From Hansfordia pulvinata (lineage: Eukaryota > Ascomycota > Sordariomycetes > Xylariales), in the NCBI GenBank assembly GCA_006538405.1, contig BJKQ01000002.1, forward strand, positions 3,596,001-3,660,000: a stretch of DNA of 64,000 nt. Reading direction: 5' to 3'. A program made the position numbers and the translations under genes. Shown here piece after piece: positions 1 to 11,155 of the stretch (the stretch's first letter is position 1; each line of letters starts with the position of its first letter). Under the pieces are notes generated by a model. The model had not been told where the DNA came from, did no database searches, and worked only from the letters and a program-made list of their open reading frames with translations.

Positions 1-2028
1 GAGCACATTTCGATGACCTGGTCGCTCGTGAGTCGTAATCACGAGTGCCACAAACCCCGAAGCAGCGGCCTGGCCGTGATGCGTGGAAGCGGCAAGGTGC
101 GAGGCGTAGGGAGGGCCCCGGCCCAGGGCAAGCTCCGTGTCCCCGTGTCTTGGGATTCAGAAGAGAGAAGAGGCGACCGGGCCTCCCGATCGCCCCGGTC
201 CCCCAGATCAACAGATGAGCTCCCGCTCCGGCATCCGAGTGCCGCGAGAGAGGGGCATGCAAGTAGATTGGCGGGTGCTGGACGGCCGGGGTTGGCAGAC
301 ACAGCGCAGCCCAGCGACATGTGAAAACGGCCCGTTCACCAAGCACATCATGGAATGGCAAGACAACAGAACCGCGGGCGGCAACCCTCTTTGCGTTGAT
401 CCCACGACGACGCTTCACTCGCTCACGGCCTTGCCGCAGCCCTCCGCAGGATCGGATCGCCGCGGGCTCCACGACCGAGAGAGAGAGACAGGGGGGTAAT
501 GCATCGCGAATGGAGGCCGAGGGGCGTTCGGGGACCAGACCAGACCAGAAAGGTCCGTGCAAGAATTGTGGTTCGTGGAGGGACATTGAGGGGGAAAAAC
601 GTCCAAGGGCGTGTTCTTGTTGAGTCTGTCATTCTATCATTCTCTTTCGTTGTCCTTGTAGGCCGTTCGCTGTGAGTCGTGACGCGCGACTCGCGAGATG
701 GCAGCTTCGCCGAGACCGAAGTGGAGGACAGATGGGTACACTGAGACGCAAGGTTGATCCGCGGAACCGGCAAGACCATGTCGAAGAGAAGATCAAGAAG
801 ATGACCGCAGGACCCGGGCAGATGAAGCAGACCCGCGCTGCCACCGACTGGAGAGCTCTGAGATCTCGGGGATCGGAATGCGGAATCCTTGCCGGGTCAC
901 GATCAGGAGGCAATGCTTTCCGACAAGAAAGGCTTAGTCACAGGAAAGATAGAGACCGAAGTGCCGGGAGATCTGTGAGGCTTTTTCCACGGAGTGCGGC
1001 AGTAAGAGTGCGCCACCGCATCAGGAGTCAGGACTTTGGCGAGCGCGGGTGGGCAAAGAGCCACGCCATCGTGCTCCGCCCCCGAACTGCTTGCAGGGCT
1101 CTGGAGAGAATGTCGTCTGTTGTGAGTCTTGAGGTGATGTCATGCTCTTCTCCTCTTCCCGTGCATGTTGCCTCCAGATCGGCCTCTCTGACCATTGCTT
1201 CGCGGCGCCTGGCTCGTGGCGCGATGTACCCCTGTCTGGTCTGCACTTGCAGGTTGCCATCTGGTTGCCATGCGGCAATCCTACTCGTAGACCGTATTCT
1301 CGCCACAGAGTTTTCTCATTTTCTTGGTCTTCTTCTCTCTTCCCATATCTACGTACAGGTATGCTCGTGTCAATGAACCTTTGCCAGGAGCCCAGAAAGG
1401 TGTTGTATGACCCGAGTGTGCCGTATGCCGTACGGCGGGGTCACCCGACCAAGTTCGACTGAAGGGGATAACCACGTGTGTAGTTGCCGAGGTCCAACGC
1501 CATCAGCTTTACACTCGCATTCTATTGCGGTACTGCGTGGGAGCACGTTGTGACCTTGTCCCGCAAGGAGAACAAGAGGAGGCAAAAAGAAAAAGAAAAA
1601 AGAAAAAAAAAAAGGAGAAAAGTGCCCCTATGTTGGATCACAGCCCTCCGCGAGTCGCCACCGGGCAAAGCAGCTCGGGTGAAGGGCGGCGGCTGGTGAG
1701 GCGTGAGAACCGCCACGTCTCCACGTTAGCATAGAGGGAGGCAGGGAGATATTTGACGCATATCGAGATGAGAGAAGTTGCGATCCCATCGCTACGCAAC
1801 GCCACGGGAGATGCCCTCGTTTGCCGGTGGCGTCGACGTCCGGGGTTTGCGAGTATAAAGAACGTTCCTTCCCAGCCCTCATCGACCCAGCCGGCCGCAA
1901 TCCTATAGACTATACCTTGTGCCATACCTCGGGTTGGGGGGCAGCTTATTTATTAACTTGAATCTTGGGTGTTGGTTTCGTACAAGAACCAGAGGACGAA
2001 AAACTCCAAAAGGAAAAAAACGCAAAAG
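1..2028. other. Intergenic, no gene supported
   Basis: About 2 kb upstream of the first secreted-protein gene. Open frames here are short, overlap on both strands and are rich in Arg, Ser and Pro, as expected for chance frames in GC-rich DNA. An A-rich purine tract lies near 1580-1620. One TACTCGTA octamer occurs at 1282-1289. I see no RNA gene or transposon. Confidence 0.6.
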
Positions 2029-2674
2029 ATGAGGGCCACGACCTGTCTGCTGTTGCTTTCGCAACTTGTCCCACTCTCCGTGGCACTGCCTCCAGTCAAA
2101 GACTCGGCTCTGACTGGGCCATCCGTAGGTTCTTGCCAGCTCTGCTCTGCTCTGCCCGCCCTCCTCGGGTCCCGGGAGAACGAAGGCAGGAAAAAACCCG
2201 ACTTACTTGGTGACCGGAACTGATTTTGGAAAATCCGCATTCTAGAGCGAAGCAGTCGACGGGCCGTCAACGGCCGAACTCAGCCCCCGGGGGAAGAAAA
2301 AGCCCCCCAGTCGCAGCGGTAGCGGCAGCGGCTGGGCCGCGGCAGCGGCTATTGGGGTTGGCATCGCCGCAGCGTCGGAGATCTTTGACAAAACCAAAGA
2401 CACATACAAAGAGACAAAGCACGATGCATGCTGGCGCTTCTGCCAGCAGGGCATCCAATATGCCAAGGACGAGAACCCGGACAAGGCCGCAGCAAAGGAG
2501 GAGGGCTGGGAGGATAGGGTGATGAGGACTTGCTACAAGGGCTGCCGCGAGAGAACGGGAGGCTGGGTGGAAGCGTACCGGGGCCAGAAAGGATGGTCAT
2601 GGCTGTACGATGCGCTGCGAGAGTTTCAGAGACAACAGGGGGATACACAGCTCGTGCCCTACAATCACCGCTGA
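2029..2674 (+). CDS. Small secreted protein with two CxxxC pairs (174 aa, two exons)
   Basis: Exons are 2029-2124 and 2246-2674; both splice junctions are phase 0. Exon 1 encodes a clear signal peptide (MRATTCLLLLSQLVPLSVA), followed by the donor GTAGGT. The intron is 121 nt and ends in TTCTAG. Exon 2 continues with a Gly/Ser/Ala-rich stretch, then a Lys-rich helical region carrying CWRFC and CYKGC, four cysteines that could form two disulphides, and ends at a TGA. The mature protein is basic and soluble with no membrane segment. I recognise no family. A secreted effector-like or cell-wall role is inference from size, signal peptide and paired cysteines. The spacing between the two CxxxC motifs (29 residues) is longer than in small Tim chaperones, and a signal peptide argues against that family. 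Exon 2 has no ATG near its start, so simple ORF calling misses the gene. Confidence 0.75.
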
Positions 2675-4770
2675 GGATGAGGGCTCTGGCGCGGCCCAGC
2701 ATACATACAGGCTACAGCGAGCGTGTTGGCAGTACGTGGCTGCGTTGGTCGCGAAAATTTAGAGCACGGCTTTCTTAGAGCGGCATATAGACTCTTTGCG
2801 CGCATAGATAGACTGGACCACGACCCTGCACGTACATAACTCATCAATCAACATGCTTCTTCTAACCTGCGGCATACGAGTGGTCGTAGGGTGGTGTCCG
2901 CCTTGATGGCTGGTATCGTTTCCTGACTCGCCAAGCTCTTCTTTCCGTCTTGCCACTGCCCGCGATAGGTCGGGTGCCGGGTCGGGGGCCAGACCCGTCG
3001 GCTTCGCGTATCAGGTTGCGCACAAAGAAGCAGAGGAAAACACGAAGAGGTTCACCAAGGGGTAACCGGGGGAAAGAGGCTCAACCCTTGGAAACAACGT
3101 CGGCCCCCAATCAATGCGTCGGTGTCATCGCCGCGGCGGCGAAGGACCGTCGGTCTAAAGATAACATTTTGCCACTTCTCGACTGCTCCCGGGCCCCCGG
3201 CTCGTGCCAGCGATCGTCCGCATCCATCCGCGTGGCGCCGGTGGTCGGCGACCTCGGGGGGCGGAGCAGGGGAGGGAAGAGTCGAAGAGTCAACGGGCGG
3301 AGGAGAGGAGAGGCGTTTGAAGACTGGGGAATTGTCTGTTGTAAAGCGTAAAGCGGGGGAAAGGGGCAAAGAGCAGACTGCAAAGCCCGAACCCCTAATA
3401 CTCGTAAGAGGCGGCCGCATCACTCCACACCACTCACTCACCAGACTCCTCGTCGGCGAAGGCAGCCTAGGGGAGTAGAGAGAAGAACGCCAGCAAGCGC
3501 ACCAAGGAGAGCCAGCCATGGTCCCAAGCAGGTAGTTGACGGTCATACCCGCGAGCTTTGCGCGTGCGACAACTGCAAAGCTCGATAGAGGGCCGGGACT
3601 GACAAGCGTGCAATCCCATCACGGCATGTTGTCGGTCCTTCTCTTCAGCGAACCGTGGCGAGCCGAAACTCCAAAGTCCACGACCGCGACCCCTCTCGCT
3701 ACACAGGCGTGAGCACAGACGACACAAACAACTGATTGGAGACTGGAGTAATCGTAACACCCGTGGAGGGTCGCAATCGTGCTACAGACAGAGAAACAGA
3801 GAAGAGGGAAAAGGCGGTCAGCCCCGGGTGCTCTGCGAGGAGCGAGTTCGCGAAACCCCCCTTTTTCCGCGTCGCTTGCAAGTCTGTAGAGTGCACACCA
3901 TACCCAGCATTCGTGTGCTACCCAGCCTCTGTGTGCGAGCAAAAGTATCCGGAAGAATTGGGCGGTTGTAACCAGCATCAAGGTTCAAACTGCCTGTTAG
4001 GAGAGTCGATCTTGAACGTCTTTCTAAATCTGTTTGGTGGTGCTGAGCAGTGGATGAGGCGCAGTGTCGTCGTGTATGCAACCCATGCTTGGCTCCCCGG
4101 GCAAGCCTCTCCCCTCGATCGCTTCGCGGCGCCCGCGGGCCAGTCGTGTAACACAGGCGTGTCAAACGCAGCGCCACGATCGCGTTGCTTATTTCGTCAG
4201 CGGCCAATCATGCTTGACATGCCCCAGACGCAGCCAACGGGAAGCCGGCGAGCGACCCGCGACGACCGGCGGCCGGCGATACCGTCTGCACGCGAGCGGC
4301 CGACGGCGATCCGCGGCGAGGCTGAAAACGGAGCGCGACCGGGCGCACTGACAGTGACTTTGGATCGGCGCGTCGCGGAAGAGGGTAGAGCAGCCCGACG
4401 GCCGATAAGTTGTCGACTCCGCGAATAGGCAGGTCCAGTGACAGCTGTGCCTGGTCGATCGTCCAGTGAAACTCCACCTCTAGCACTCGCATCGTGAGAA
4501 GCTCTCAAGACTTGACTTGGCACCCGTGCGAGCTGAGTCGTCCATGTGCGGCAACACTGTTGACCGTTGCATCACATCACCATAGGCTTGCTGCTCCCCC
4601 TCAAGCAGTGACCGTCCGTCTTACTATCGCAGAGGCGCAGCACCCATCCAGGGGAATGCGCCGAGATCAGGGGAATGCGCCGAGTCTGATGATGGTCGTG
4701 ACTTTTGATATGTCCATGTTCGTGACAGGTCCAAGCTGCCCAAGACGCCGACCGCGACCTTCACAAAGTC

Positions 4771-4776
4771 TATAAG
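4771..4776 (+). promoter_or_regulatory. Possible TATA element
   Basis: TATAAG lies about 150 nt upstream of the start codon of the six-cysteine secreted protein. It is followed by a CTC/CAT-rich 5' leader, which is compatible with a core promoter. This is inference from sequence only. Confidence 0.35.
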
Positions 4777-4807
4777 AAGACCTGCCGGTCGTCGACCAGA
4801 GTTTTCC

Positions 4808-4862
4808 ACTCCTCCTCCTCCTCATCATCATCATCATCATCAACATCATCATCATCAACAAC
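4808..4862 (+). repeat. CTC/CAT trinucleotide repeat in a 5' leader
   Basis: A run of CTC units passes into CAT and CAA units, just upstream of the start codon at 4927 and probably inside its 5' UTR. Confidence 0.7.
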
Positions 4863-4926
4863 AAAAACATCTCCATCATTCTCGCTCTTCCACAGCTCTC
4901 TCATCACACCAGCCTCTCTTTTCAAA

Positions 4927-5340
4927 ATGCACGCCACTACCATCGCCACCTACGTCTTCGCCGCCATGACCGCCACGGTCGCGGCCATGCCGGCAGCGGA
5001 CGACAGCCAGCAGCTGACTTCGACCAAGGTCGAGGATAAGGGCACTCAGGATCTCAAGGCTGCCGCCGAGGGCTGCGTGGTGCAGCTCTTCTCCGGAGGC
5101 AACTGCGACGGCTACGCCGGTTCCCAGGACCCGGTCAACAAGTGCCTGTGGGCCGACGAGGACCCCTCCCGCCACTCGTACCGCATCGGCGACGGCTGCG
5201 GCACCCAGGACGTCTACCTTCACACCCAGCACGACTGCGGCGACAACACCAACATGATCCACCAGGTCCATGGCCCGGGCTGCTACGGCGTCAACACGGG
5301 CCGCAACTGGGCTGCCGTCTGGTTCAAGCCCCAGCAGTAG
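4927..5340 (+). CDS. Small secreted six-cysteine protein (137 aa)
   Basis: Single-exon gene. The start sits in a good fungal context (TCAAAATG) and is the first ATG after a CT/CAT-rich leader. Residues 1 to about 20 form a signal peptide with alternating Ala/Thr/Val. A short acidic, Gln/Ser/Lys-containing stretch follows that could be a propeptide. The mature part has exactly six cysteines (in GCV, NCD, KCL, GCG, DCG and GCY contexts), enough for three disulphides, with many Gly, Asp and aromatic residues and no membrane segment. The opening of the cysteine domain (CVVQLFSGGNCDGY) loosely recalls a beta-strand and Gly-turn pattern of crystallin-like folds, but I do not assign a family. Effector, antimicrobial and cell-wall roles are all possible and none is shown by the sequence. 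Confidence 0.85.
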   Translation: MHATTIATYVFAAMTATVAAMPAADDSQQLTSTKVEDKGTQDLKAAAEGCVVQLFSGGNCDGYAGSQDPVNKCLWADEDPSRHSYRIGDGCGTQDVYLHTQHDCGDNTNMIHQVHGPGCYGVNTGRNWAAVWFKPQQ

Positions 5341-6436
5341 AGGGGGCTTGCTGTTGCTGGTTTCCCGGGCTGGTCCGCGGGGCCTCGGCATCAGTTTTGT
5401 CCCTGCCTCTCTCTCCCTCTGCTTCTTTCATTTTCCCTTTCTCGCCACGCCTTGTCTCTTTTCTTGTCGAGTTCCCCATGAGAAACAGATGGATTGCGGG
5501 TTTCCTGATGCTGTGACGCAGATGCGGAGGTCCCTTTCTGGCTTTGTTGGGCCCGGCTTCCCAATCGAAATGTCGAGCTTTGTCGTCTTTCCTTATCTCA
5601 CTCCGGGCAGATAGTTAGATAGCCATCATGAAAACTTGGGCGGCTTTGCGCTCCTGCCAAGATGTCTTCACCCCCAATGCTTGCTAGTGACGTTGAGGAG
5701 TGTCTGACCTCGGTCACACTGTTCCCGAAAAAATTGGTCAGTGATACCGAAAGAGCCAGACTTTGACGCAGACTAGGGAGATCGAGGCTCTCCATAATGT
5801 ATGAGTACCCTGAAATGAGGCGTACAATGCGCATATAGCTGCGAACACCCTAGGTGAATCGCGCCGCCCGTCGAGTTCGAACATTGCGATTGCTATGAAG
5901 GTCATCATGATAAATCGAATCTTGCGCACTTGGAGGACACCGGGTCGGAAACGGACGGGGCGTCTTGATGCTTGCCATCTGGAGTGTTTTCGGTGCCATA
6001 AGGGAGACGTTGACGCAAAACAATCTCCATTTCCGAACATCGCCGGAGACAGACGTGCAGAGTACCCAACAATGAGGCGCGTTCCTTAGTAAACCCCCGA
6101 TCAGACTCGGGGATTGTCAGTTCGAGACTCTTTGTGAGCAAAGCTTCCTGTCTTCTGGTCGGGATGTCTTCAGGGGCGCAGTGGCGAGTCGGACTGCATG
6201 GACGTGTGAGGTTCACCCGCTTTCAACGCATATCGATACGCTTCTGCTGCCATCCAATGCTGATCGCTCGAGAGTCGAAACTACTGGCCTTGGCTGTGTG
6301 GCGACAATGCACGGCGTGCTTCAAGGCGGGCCCGTTGGTGTGTACTGTTTCATTTGAGTGTCGATTCGGAAGCAGGTTAGAGGCCACTCCAGCCACTGTT
6401 CGTAATTGGTACCTTCTGTGCTGTCTGTCTCTGCGA
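5341..6436. other. Intergenic; convergent 3' flanks
   Basis: Lies between the end of the secreted-protein gene and the end of the Zn2Cys6 regulator, which is on the opposite strand. It should contain both 3' UTRs. Part of it (6321-6395) may be a terminal exon of the regulator. No other gene is seen. Confidence 0.5.
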
Positions 6437-7887
6437 TCATCTCATAGCAGGTACGGGCAATATGTGCCGGCCATGGGCGAGGAACCATAAGTGAGAGAGT
6501 GACCGCAGAAGGACCGCAAAGTGGGCGAGGACGACCAGCGCTGGTGGGTGGCGCTGGCGCAGTGTGGCGACGTAGTCCGAGTGTAGCCGGTATATCCAAC
6601 CGAGGACGAACTCATTGCTCTTCTCCATGTGTGCAGGACGCTCGCGTCGCCCGTAGATCGCATCAAATATGCCGATTAAACCGCTTAACTCCCTGTGGGT
6701 AGCAAAGTCGTCATCGTCATGGTGGCCGCTGGCGCGGTGGCTTTCCATGCGTGCTTGTAAAGCCTGCAACGCATCCTCCCAGTCGATCCAAGGGGTCTGA
6801 TCGCGATACATGATGGGTTCACGAGCCCTAGGAGGCGAGGACCCTCTGTGACGGGGACCGAGCGGGGCGAGTAAGCCAGCGTAGAGCACATTTGGTTCGA
6901 AGAGTTGGTTGAGCAGACGAACGCCCGAGATGAGGTTCAGCCAGCGACGCGAGTCGTCGCCCTCGTCGATGACCAGCAGGTCTTGAGGCCCAGAAGGACC
7001 GGCGGCAAACGTGCAATAGCAGACGAGCATGGAAGCAACGTAAAGGGGCCCGCAGGTGGTCTCGTCGACGGCTCGCAGAGCGGTGTTCACGTCACCGAGG
7101 CCATGGCAAAGGTAACGAGCACCGACAGTGCGATGGCCCTCAATCACCGCCGGGTCCGAAGCGGTATAGGCAAGATGGTACGAAGAGAAAGAGTAGATGA
7201 GCCTTAGCACAAACGGCTGGGCGAAGCCAATGCGCGGGGCGTTGTCCTGCCAGAAGATGTGAATAGGATCATCGGGAGCGGGCGAGCAGAGGGTTCCAGC
7301 GACGCGCAGAACGAAGTTGTGGAGGAGTTCAGCCTCGGCAACGTGGATGTGGGCATCGTGGTCCAGGGTCGCCGTCGAACTGGATGCGGCACTTTGAGGA
7401 GAGTCGATGCAGTTGCTGTCGCCCGTCCGCAGTGGGGGCACGCTCCAGTCTTTTCGGGGGCGGCCGCGGCCTCTCCGTGGCAGCGACGCGGAGGTGCCCG
7501 TGGCGGCGGGAGAGCTTGCATGGAGTAAGCCATGGAGGGGCGTCGGCGGTTCAGGGTAGACACAGTCAATGGCGAAGCGAGTGCAGCTGGAGCACTTGGG
7601 CTTGTTCTCGTCGCACTGGTAGGAGAAGAAGGTAAGACACCGGGTTCGAGTGGGTGTCCGAAAGGAGGAGGGGGGATGATGATGATGATGACGAAGGGAA
7701 AGATTGGTTGACCGAGACACACCTTGACTTTTCTTCTCTTGCAGCCCTGGCAGCCACTTCGCGTTTTGCGGGGGACTTTGCGGACTTGGGGAGGGCTGGC
7801 GTCGCGAGCAGTTGGGGCGGCAGTCAAGGCGCCGTCGGAGCTGTGTTGTGCAGGTGCCGCTGCGGCGGCGCTGACCATGGCCTGCAT
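6437..7887 (-). CDS. Zn2Cys6 transcription factor with AT-hook (about 447 aa)
   Basis: Exon 1 is 7887-7723 and exon 2 is 7615-6437. The 107-nt intron (donor GTGTGT, acceptor ACCAG) falls exactly inside the zinc cluster. Splicing restores CQGCKRRKVK + CDENKPKCSSC... with CxxCx6C spacing, the binuclear cluster at about residues 46-73. Around residue 105 a GRGRPRK AT-hook gives a second minor-groove contact. The rest resembles the fungal-specific domain of UPC2-like regulators, including the hydrophobic block around HFAVLLRSLSHLWFL near the end. The start is the first ATG close to the cluster; a second ATG lies three codons later. The C-terminus is uncertain. A 59-nt intron (6454-6396, donor GTACCT) would replace the last residues with WLEWPL..., ending at 6321, which resembles the ending I associate with this family. 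Nuclear activator or repressor; target unknown. It is divergent from the RTA1 gene and may share its promoter region. Confidence 0.85.
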
Positions 7888-9166
7888 TTGGCCCGTAGCC
7901 CAGACAGGCAGGCAGGTGGGTGACGGTGAGCTTGCTTGCCCACGGTGTTTGTGAGCGTACGTGGTGGCGGCGATGTGGCTGAGAGCGGCAGGATGTGATT
8001 CGGTCGACTCGCAAGACTGGGCTGGCGAGATGAGGAATTTTCGGAAAAGAGAGCGAGGCGGACGAGGGCGCGATGCGTGTCCAACAAGTGTGCTCGCAAG
8101 TCCGTCCGCCCGTCCGCATGTCATGGGAAGGCACGACCCTGTGCCTCACAACCCGCCCGTGGTGGCGCTTTCCCGACCGGGACAACTGACACCTCCAACA
8201 GCCAATCGGCAACGAGGAATAATATTCGCGTCGGAAACCGATTTTTCGCACTCGAATCTCGGAATCCTGGCGAAAGTGGGTCTGACTGCTCGATGGAGTC
8301 GGGGCGGTCTAACCGGGTTCGTACTAACTTAGGTACATGAGGTATCTACGATACTCGTAAGCGTAAGGCACGCACTGGACCCTCCTGCTGTCGTGCCTGT
8401 GCTTCTTCGTGTTATTATCACAGCCGGGAGGGAGGCCAGCTCCCGATTGCCGCATCCCACATACTCCATCATCACCATTATCCATTACGCGTACCACCGA
8501 GATACGGCACTCGTACTGTTTTGTCTTTGCTCGACTGCGCCACCCCATCTCTGGGGTACGAGTATATCGGGGGAGCCACTGCCGGCGCGGTGGATCCTTC
8601 TCGGTGCGGCAATGCTGCGAAAAAGCTGCGATTGGGTCGCAATATCGCGAACTCTACTCGTACGGATCCGACCGACGCGGCACTGCGGCTCTCTCGAATA
8701 GCTCTGCCGAGCTTGCGTCCAGGGGTGAAGGGACGAGTGAGGTAATCAGGGCCAAGGCTGGATCGAACTGGCTGTGAAGCCGGCCCCGTTGCAGAGCATT
8801 GACCCGGCCCCGCCCACTGTAACGATGCCGCCGAGAAAGTTGACGAGCCGACGAGGAACGGCCCCGATGAACAGGCTCCCTTCCCACGGTCCTCAAAAGG
8901 CGGAGGGTTTTAGATGCCCTTGGTCGCCCCATAAGTGGCTCGACAAGCTACACCTCTCTTTTATTATCCATTGTCGTCCGTCTTCTCAGGTGGCGATGCT
9001 CTCGACGTAGGCCGCGCCAACTTGCCCATCTTTCCACGCTCTGAGGGTTAAACCACAGAAGCTGTACACCTTCCTCCCATTCCCCCTCCCCTCCCGCGCT
9101 CTGGGACGAAGCCACACTCTTCTCTCCGTTAATAAGCGGCAGCCCTCCGGCCAGGTGCCCTCCGCC
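7888..9166. other. Divergent promoter region, no gene supported
   Basis: About 1.3 kb between the Zn2Cys6 regulator (leftward) and the RTA1 gene (rightward). TACGAGTA/TACTCGTA octamers occur at 8352, 8557 and 8655, three within about 300 nt. An open frame runs upstream of the regulator start but shows no conserved features and looks like 5' UTR. Confidence 0.5.
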
Positions 9167-10235
9167 ATGGGTGGCCTCGTCCAGTTCGAGAATGGGCGCG
9201 TCCTCTACTACCCCTACACGCCCAACCAGGGCGCCGGCTACGCCTTTCTGGCCCTCTTCGCAGCCGCCACCCTCGCCCACATCTTCTTCATGGCCCGGTA
9301 CCGCACTTGGAACTTCATCCCCATGATTCTCGGGGGCATATGTGAGCCATCCCTTCCCTTCCCCCCTGACAAGGTCCTCTACCACCTCGAGAGATGGGCC
9401 GGGCTGACCGAACAAAACCATCCTCCTTTCCTCAGGCGAGCTCTTCGGTTACTACGGGCGCGCGTGGGGCGGCAAGGAACCCAACTCGCCCTCGCCCTTC
9501 ATGCTCCAGCTCATGCTGATCCTCGTGGCGCCCGTCTTCGTCTGCGGGACCCTCTACGTGACGCTCGGCAAGTACAAGGAGGCCATCCTGGACGAAGGCC
9601 GCGGGCGGCCGGGCAAGAAGAGGCGGTCCGGCGGCTGCTGCTGCGCCTGCTGCTGCGCCTGCACCTGCGGGCCCACGACCTTGTTCGTGCTGACCGACGT
9701 CGTCGCCTTCTGCAGCCAGATCGGCGGCGGCCTCGTGCAGATCACGGGCGACCCGCGCATCATGGCCATCGGCGAGCACGTCGTCCTCGCCGGCCTCGCC
9801 TTCCAGCTGGCCGTGCTGGCCGTCTACTGCGCCCTGGTCCTGCGCTTCTACCGCCGCTGCGACCTCGCCGTCTCCGCCTTCGCCCCGCGCCTGTGGCGCC
9901 CCCACGTCCTGGCCCTGGCCGCCGCCGTCCTCGCCGTCTGGGTCCGCAACCTCGTGCGCCTCGTCGAGTTCGCCCAGGGCTTCCACGGCTTCGTCAGCGA
10001 GCACGAGGCCATGCTGTACGTCTTCGACGCCCTGCCCATGCTGTTCGTCATGCTGGCGCTCCTCGCCGCCCACCCGGGCCGCCTGGCTCGCGAGTTCGAG
10101 CGCGCCCGCGGCGCAAAGGACCTGCTCGCCGCCGGCGGCGGCAGAAGCAGCAGCAGCGATCCGCCGCCCCCGCCGGGCTTCGTCACGTCGTACGAGTTGC
10201 CGCCGTCGTGGCGGCGTCCGGAGGAGGGGGTCTGA
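9167..10235 (+). CDS. RTA1-family integral membrane protein (324 aa)
   Basis: Exons are 9167-9341 and 9436-10235; the 94-nt intron splits a Cys codon and the frame closes exactly. The protein has about seven hydrophobic segments in the RTA1 layout: an N-terminal YxPN-like start, then GGICELFGYYGR, the signature after TM2, then TM3 to TM7. A charged Ser- and Pro-rich cytoplasmic tail follows. RTA1-family proteins are fungal plasma-membrane or vacuolar proteins linked to lipid translocation and resistance to stress or 7-aminocholesterol; the substrate here is unknown. The odd feature is a loop between TM3 and TM4 at residues about 117-137. It is basic (RPGKKRR) and then carries eight cysteines in eleven residues (CCCACCCACTC, bases 9636-9668), which I do not recall from other members. 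The ATG at 9167 is preferred; an upstream in-frame GTG is not a likely start. Confidence 0.9.
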
Positions 10236-11155
10236 GGTGTAATCTCAGGGGTACTCAGGCTGGACTGTCCAGTGACGGCGCGGCAGCAGAGCAGCGTACA
10301 ACGCACACATGGACGCGAAGACGGCCGCAGTAGAATAGTTACAATTATTGTCCAGACTACGGAGTACGGGCTTGATTGACCCACAAACCAGTGACTAGAA
10401 ACCACGGCGAACTGCCCGTTGCACCCACATGGTCTGCCAAGCCGTCCACGACGAAAAGTCTCGTATTGGAGCTTCCAGGCTAGGACAGGCACGACCACAA
10501 GCTAGGCAGTTTCTCTATTTTGTTTGAGAAAAAAATCAAAAGAAATGAAATTGACAAGCCGGCACGCGGCGTTTTGCGGGATATGCACTGGAAATATACA
10601 GGTACATGCGAGTTTTCCCTCTCCCTCCACTTCCACTTCCACGAACCCTGTCAGGGTAGGTCATACATGTGTATCAAGGCACAGTAAGTGCCTTCCCGTT
10701 CATGAAAGCCCAAATGCTTGCTCTCTCCCGGTTTCGTCGTCCTCCTTCTCCCCTGACACGTACATGTCGCCTCCTCGCTACCGTGCTCAATGCTAAAATG
10801 AGGGGTTTATCGGGTATCATCCAGGCCGCCTCCCTCGGGCCGCATCTGCTCTCGCTCCTCGGGCTACTCCTGTGTCCGTGCCTGTTGCTTGCTAATTCCC
10901 CCTGCGGACCAAAAGGTTTTGTCCTGGGTACTGTGGTTGATCTAAAAATGAATGCGTACATGTCTGTGTGTTGCTGTGGTGGTGGTGGTGGTGATGGTGA
11001 AGATGAATGAGTGTAGTGAGGAGAATGTTTCCCTCTTGCTTTTTTGCTTTGCTTTTCATTAGTAGGAAGCAGACGCCTGGCCTGCTTCGTTTCATGAGTG
11101 CACGCCCCTTGCCCCGTGCCCTCGGACAGAGTCGGCACGAAGTGGCTCGGCTCGA
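10236..11155. other. Intergenic; convergent 3' flanks
   Basis: Lies between the RTA1 gene and the end of the receptor-tail ORF. It contains a TACGGAGTA motif at 10368-10376 and a GGT/GAT trinucleotide stretch near 10976-11005. No gene is supported. Confidence 0.5.

Larger units (their letters stand above)
2675..4926. other. Intergenic, no gene supported
   Basis: About 2.2 kb between two secreted-protein genes. The longest open frames (230 aa near 3736-4428 and 164 aa antisense near 3052-3546) lack any recognisable motif and have low-complexity composition. A TACTCGTA octamer lies at 3398-3405. The right end holds the promoter and 5' UTR of the gene at 4927. Confidence 0.55.
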
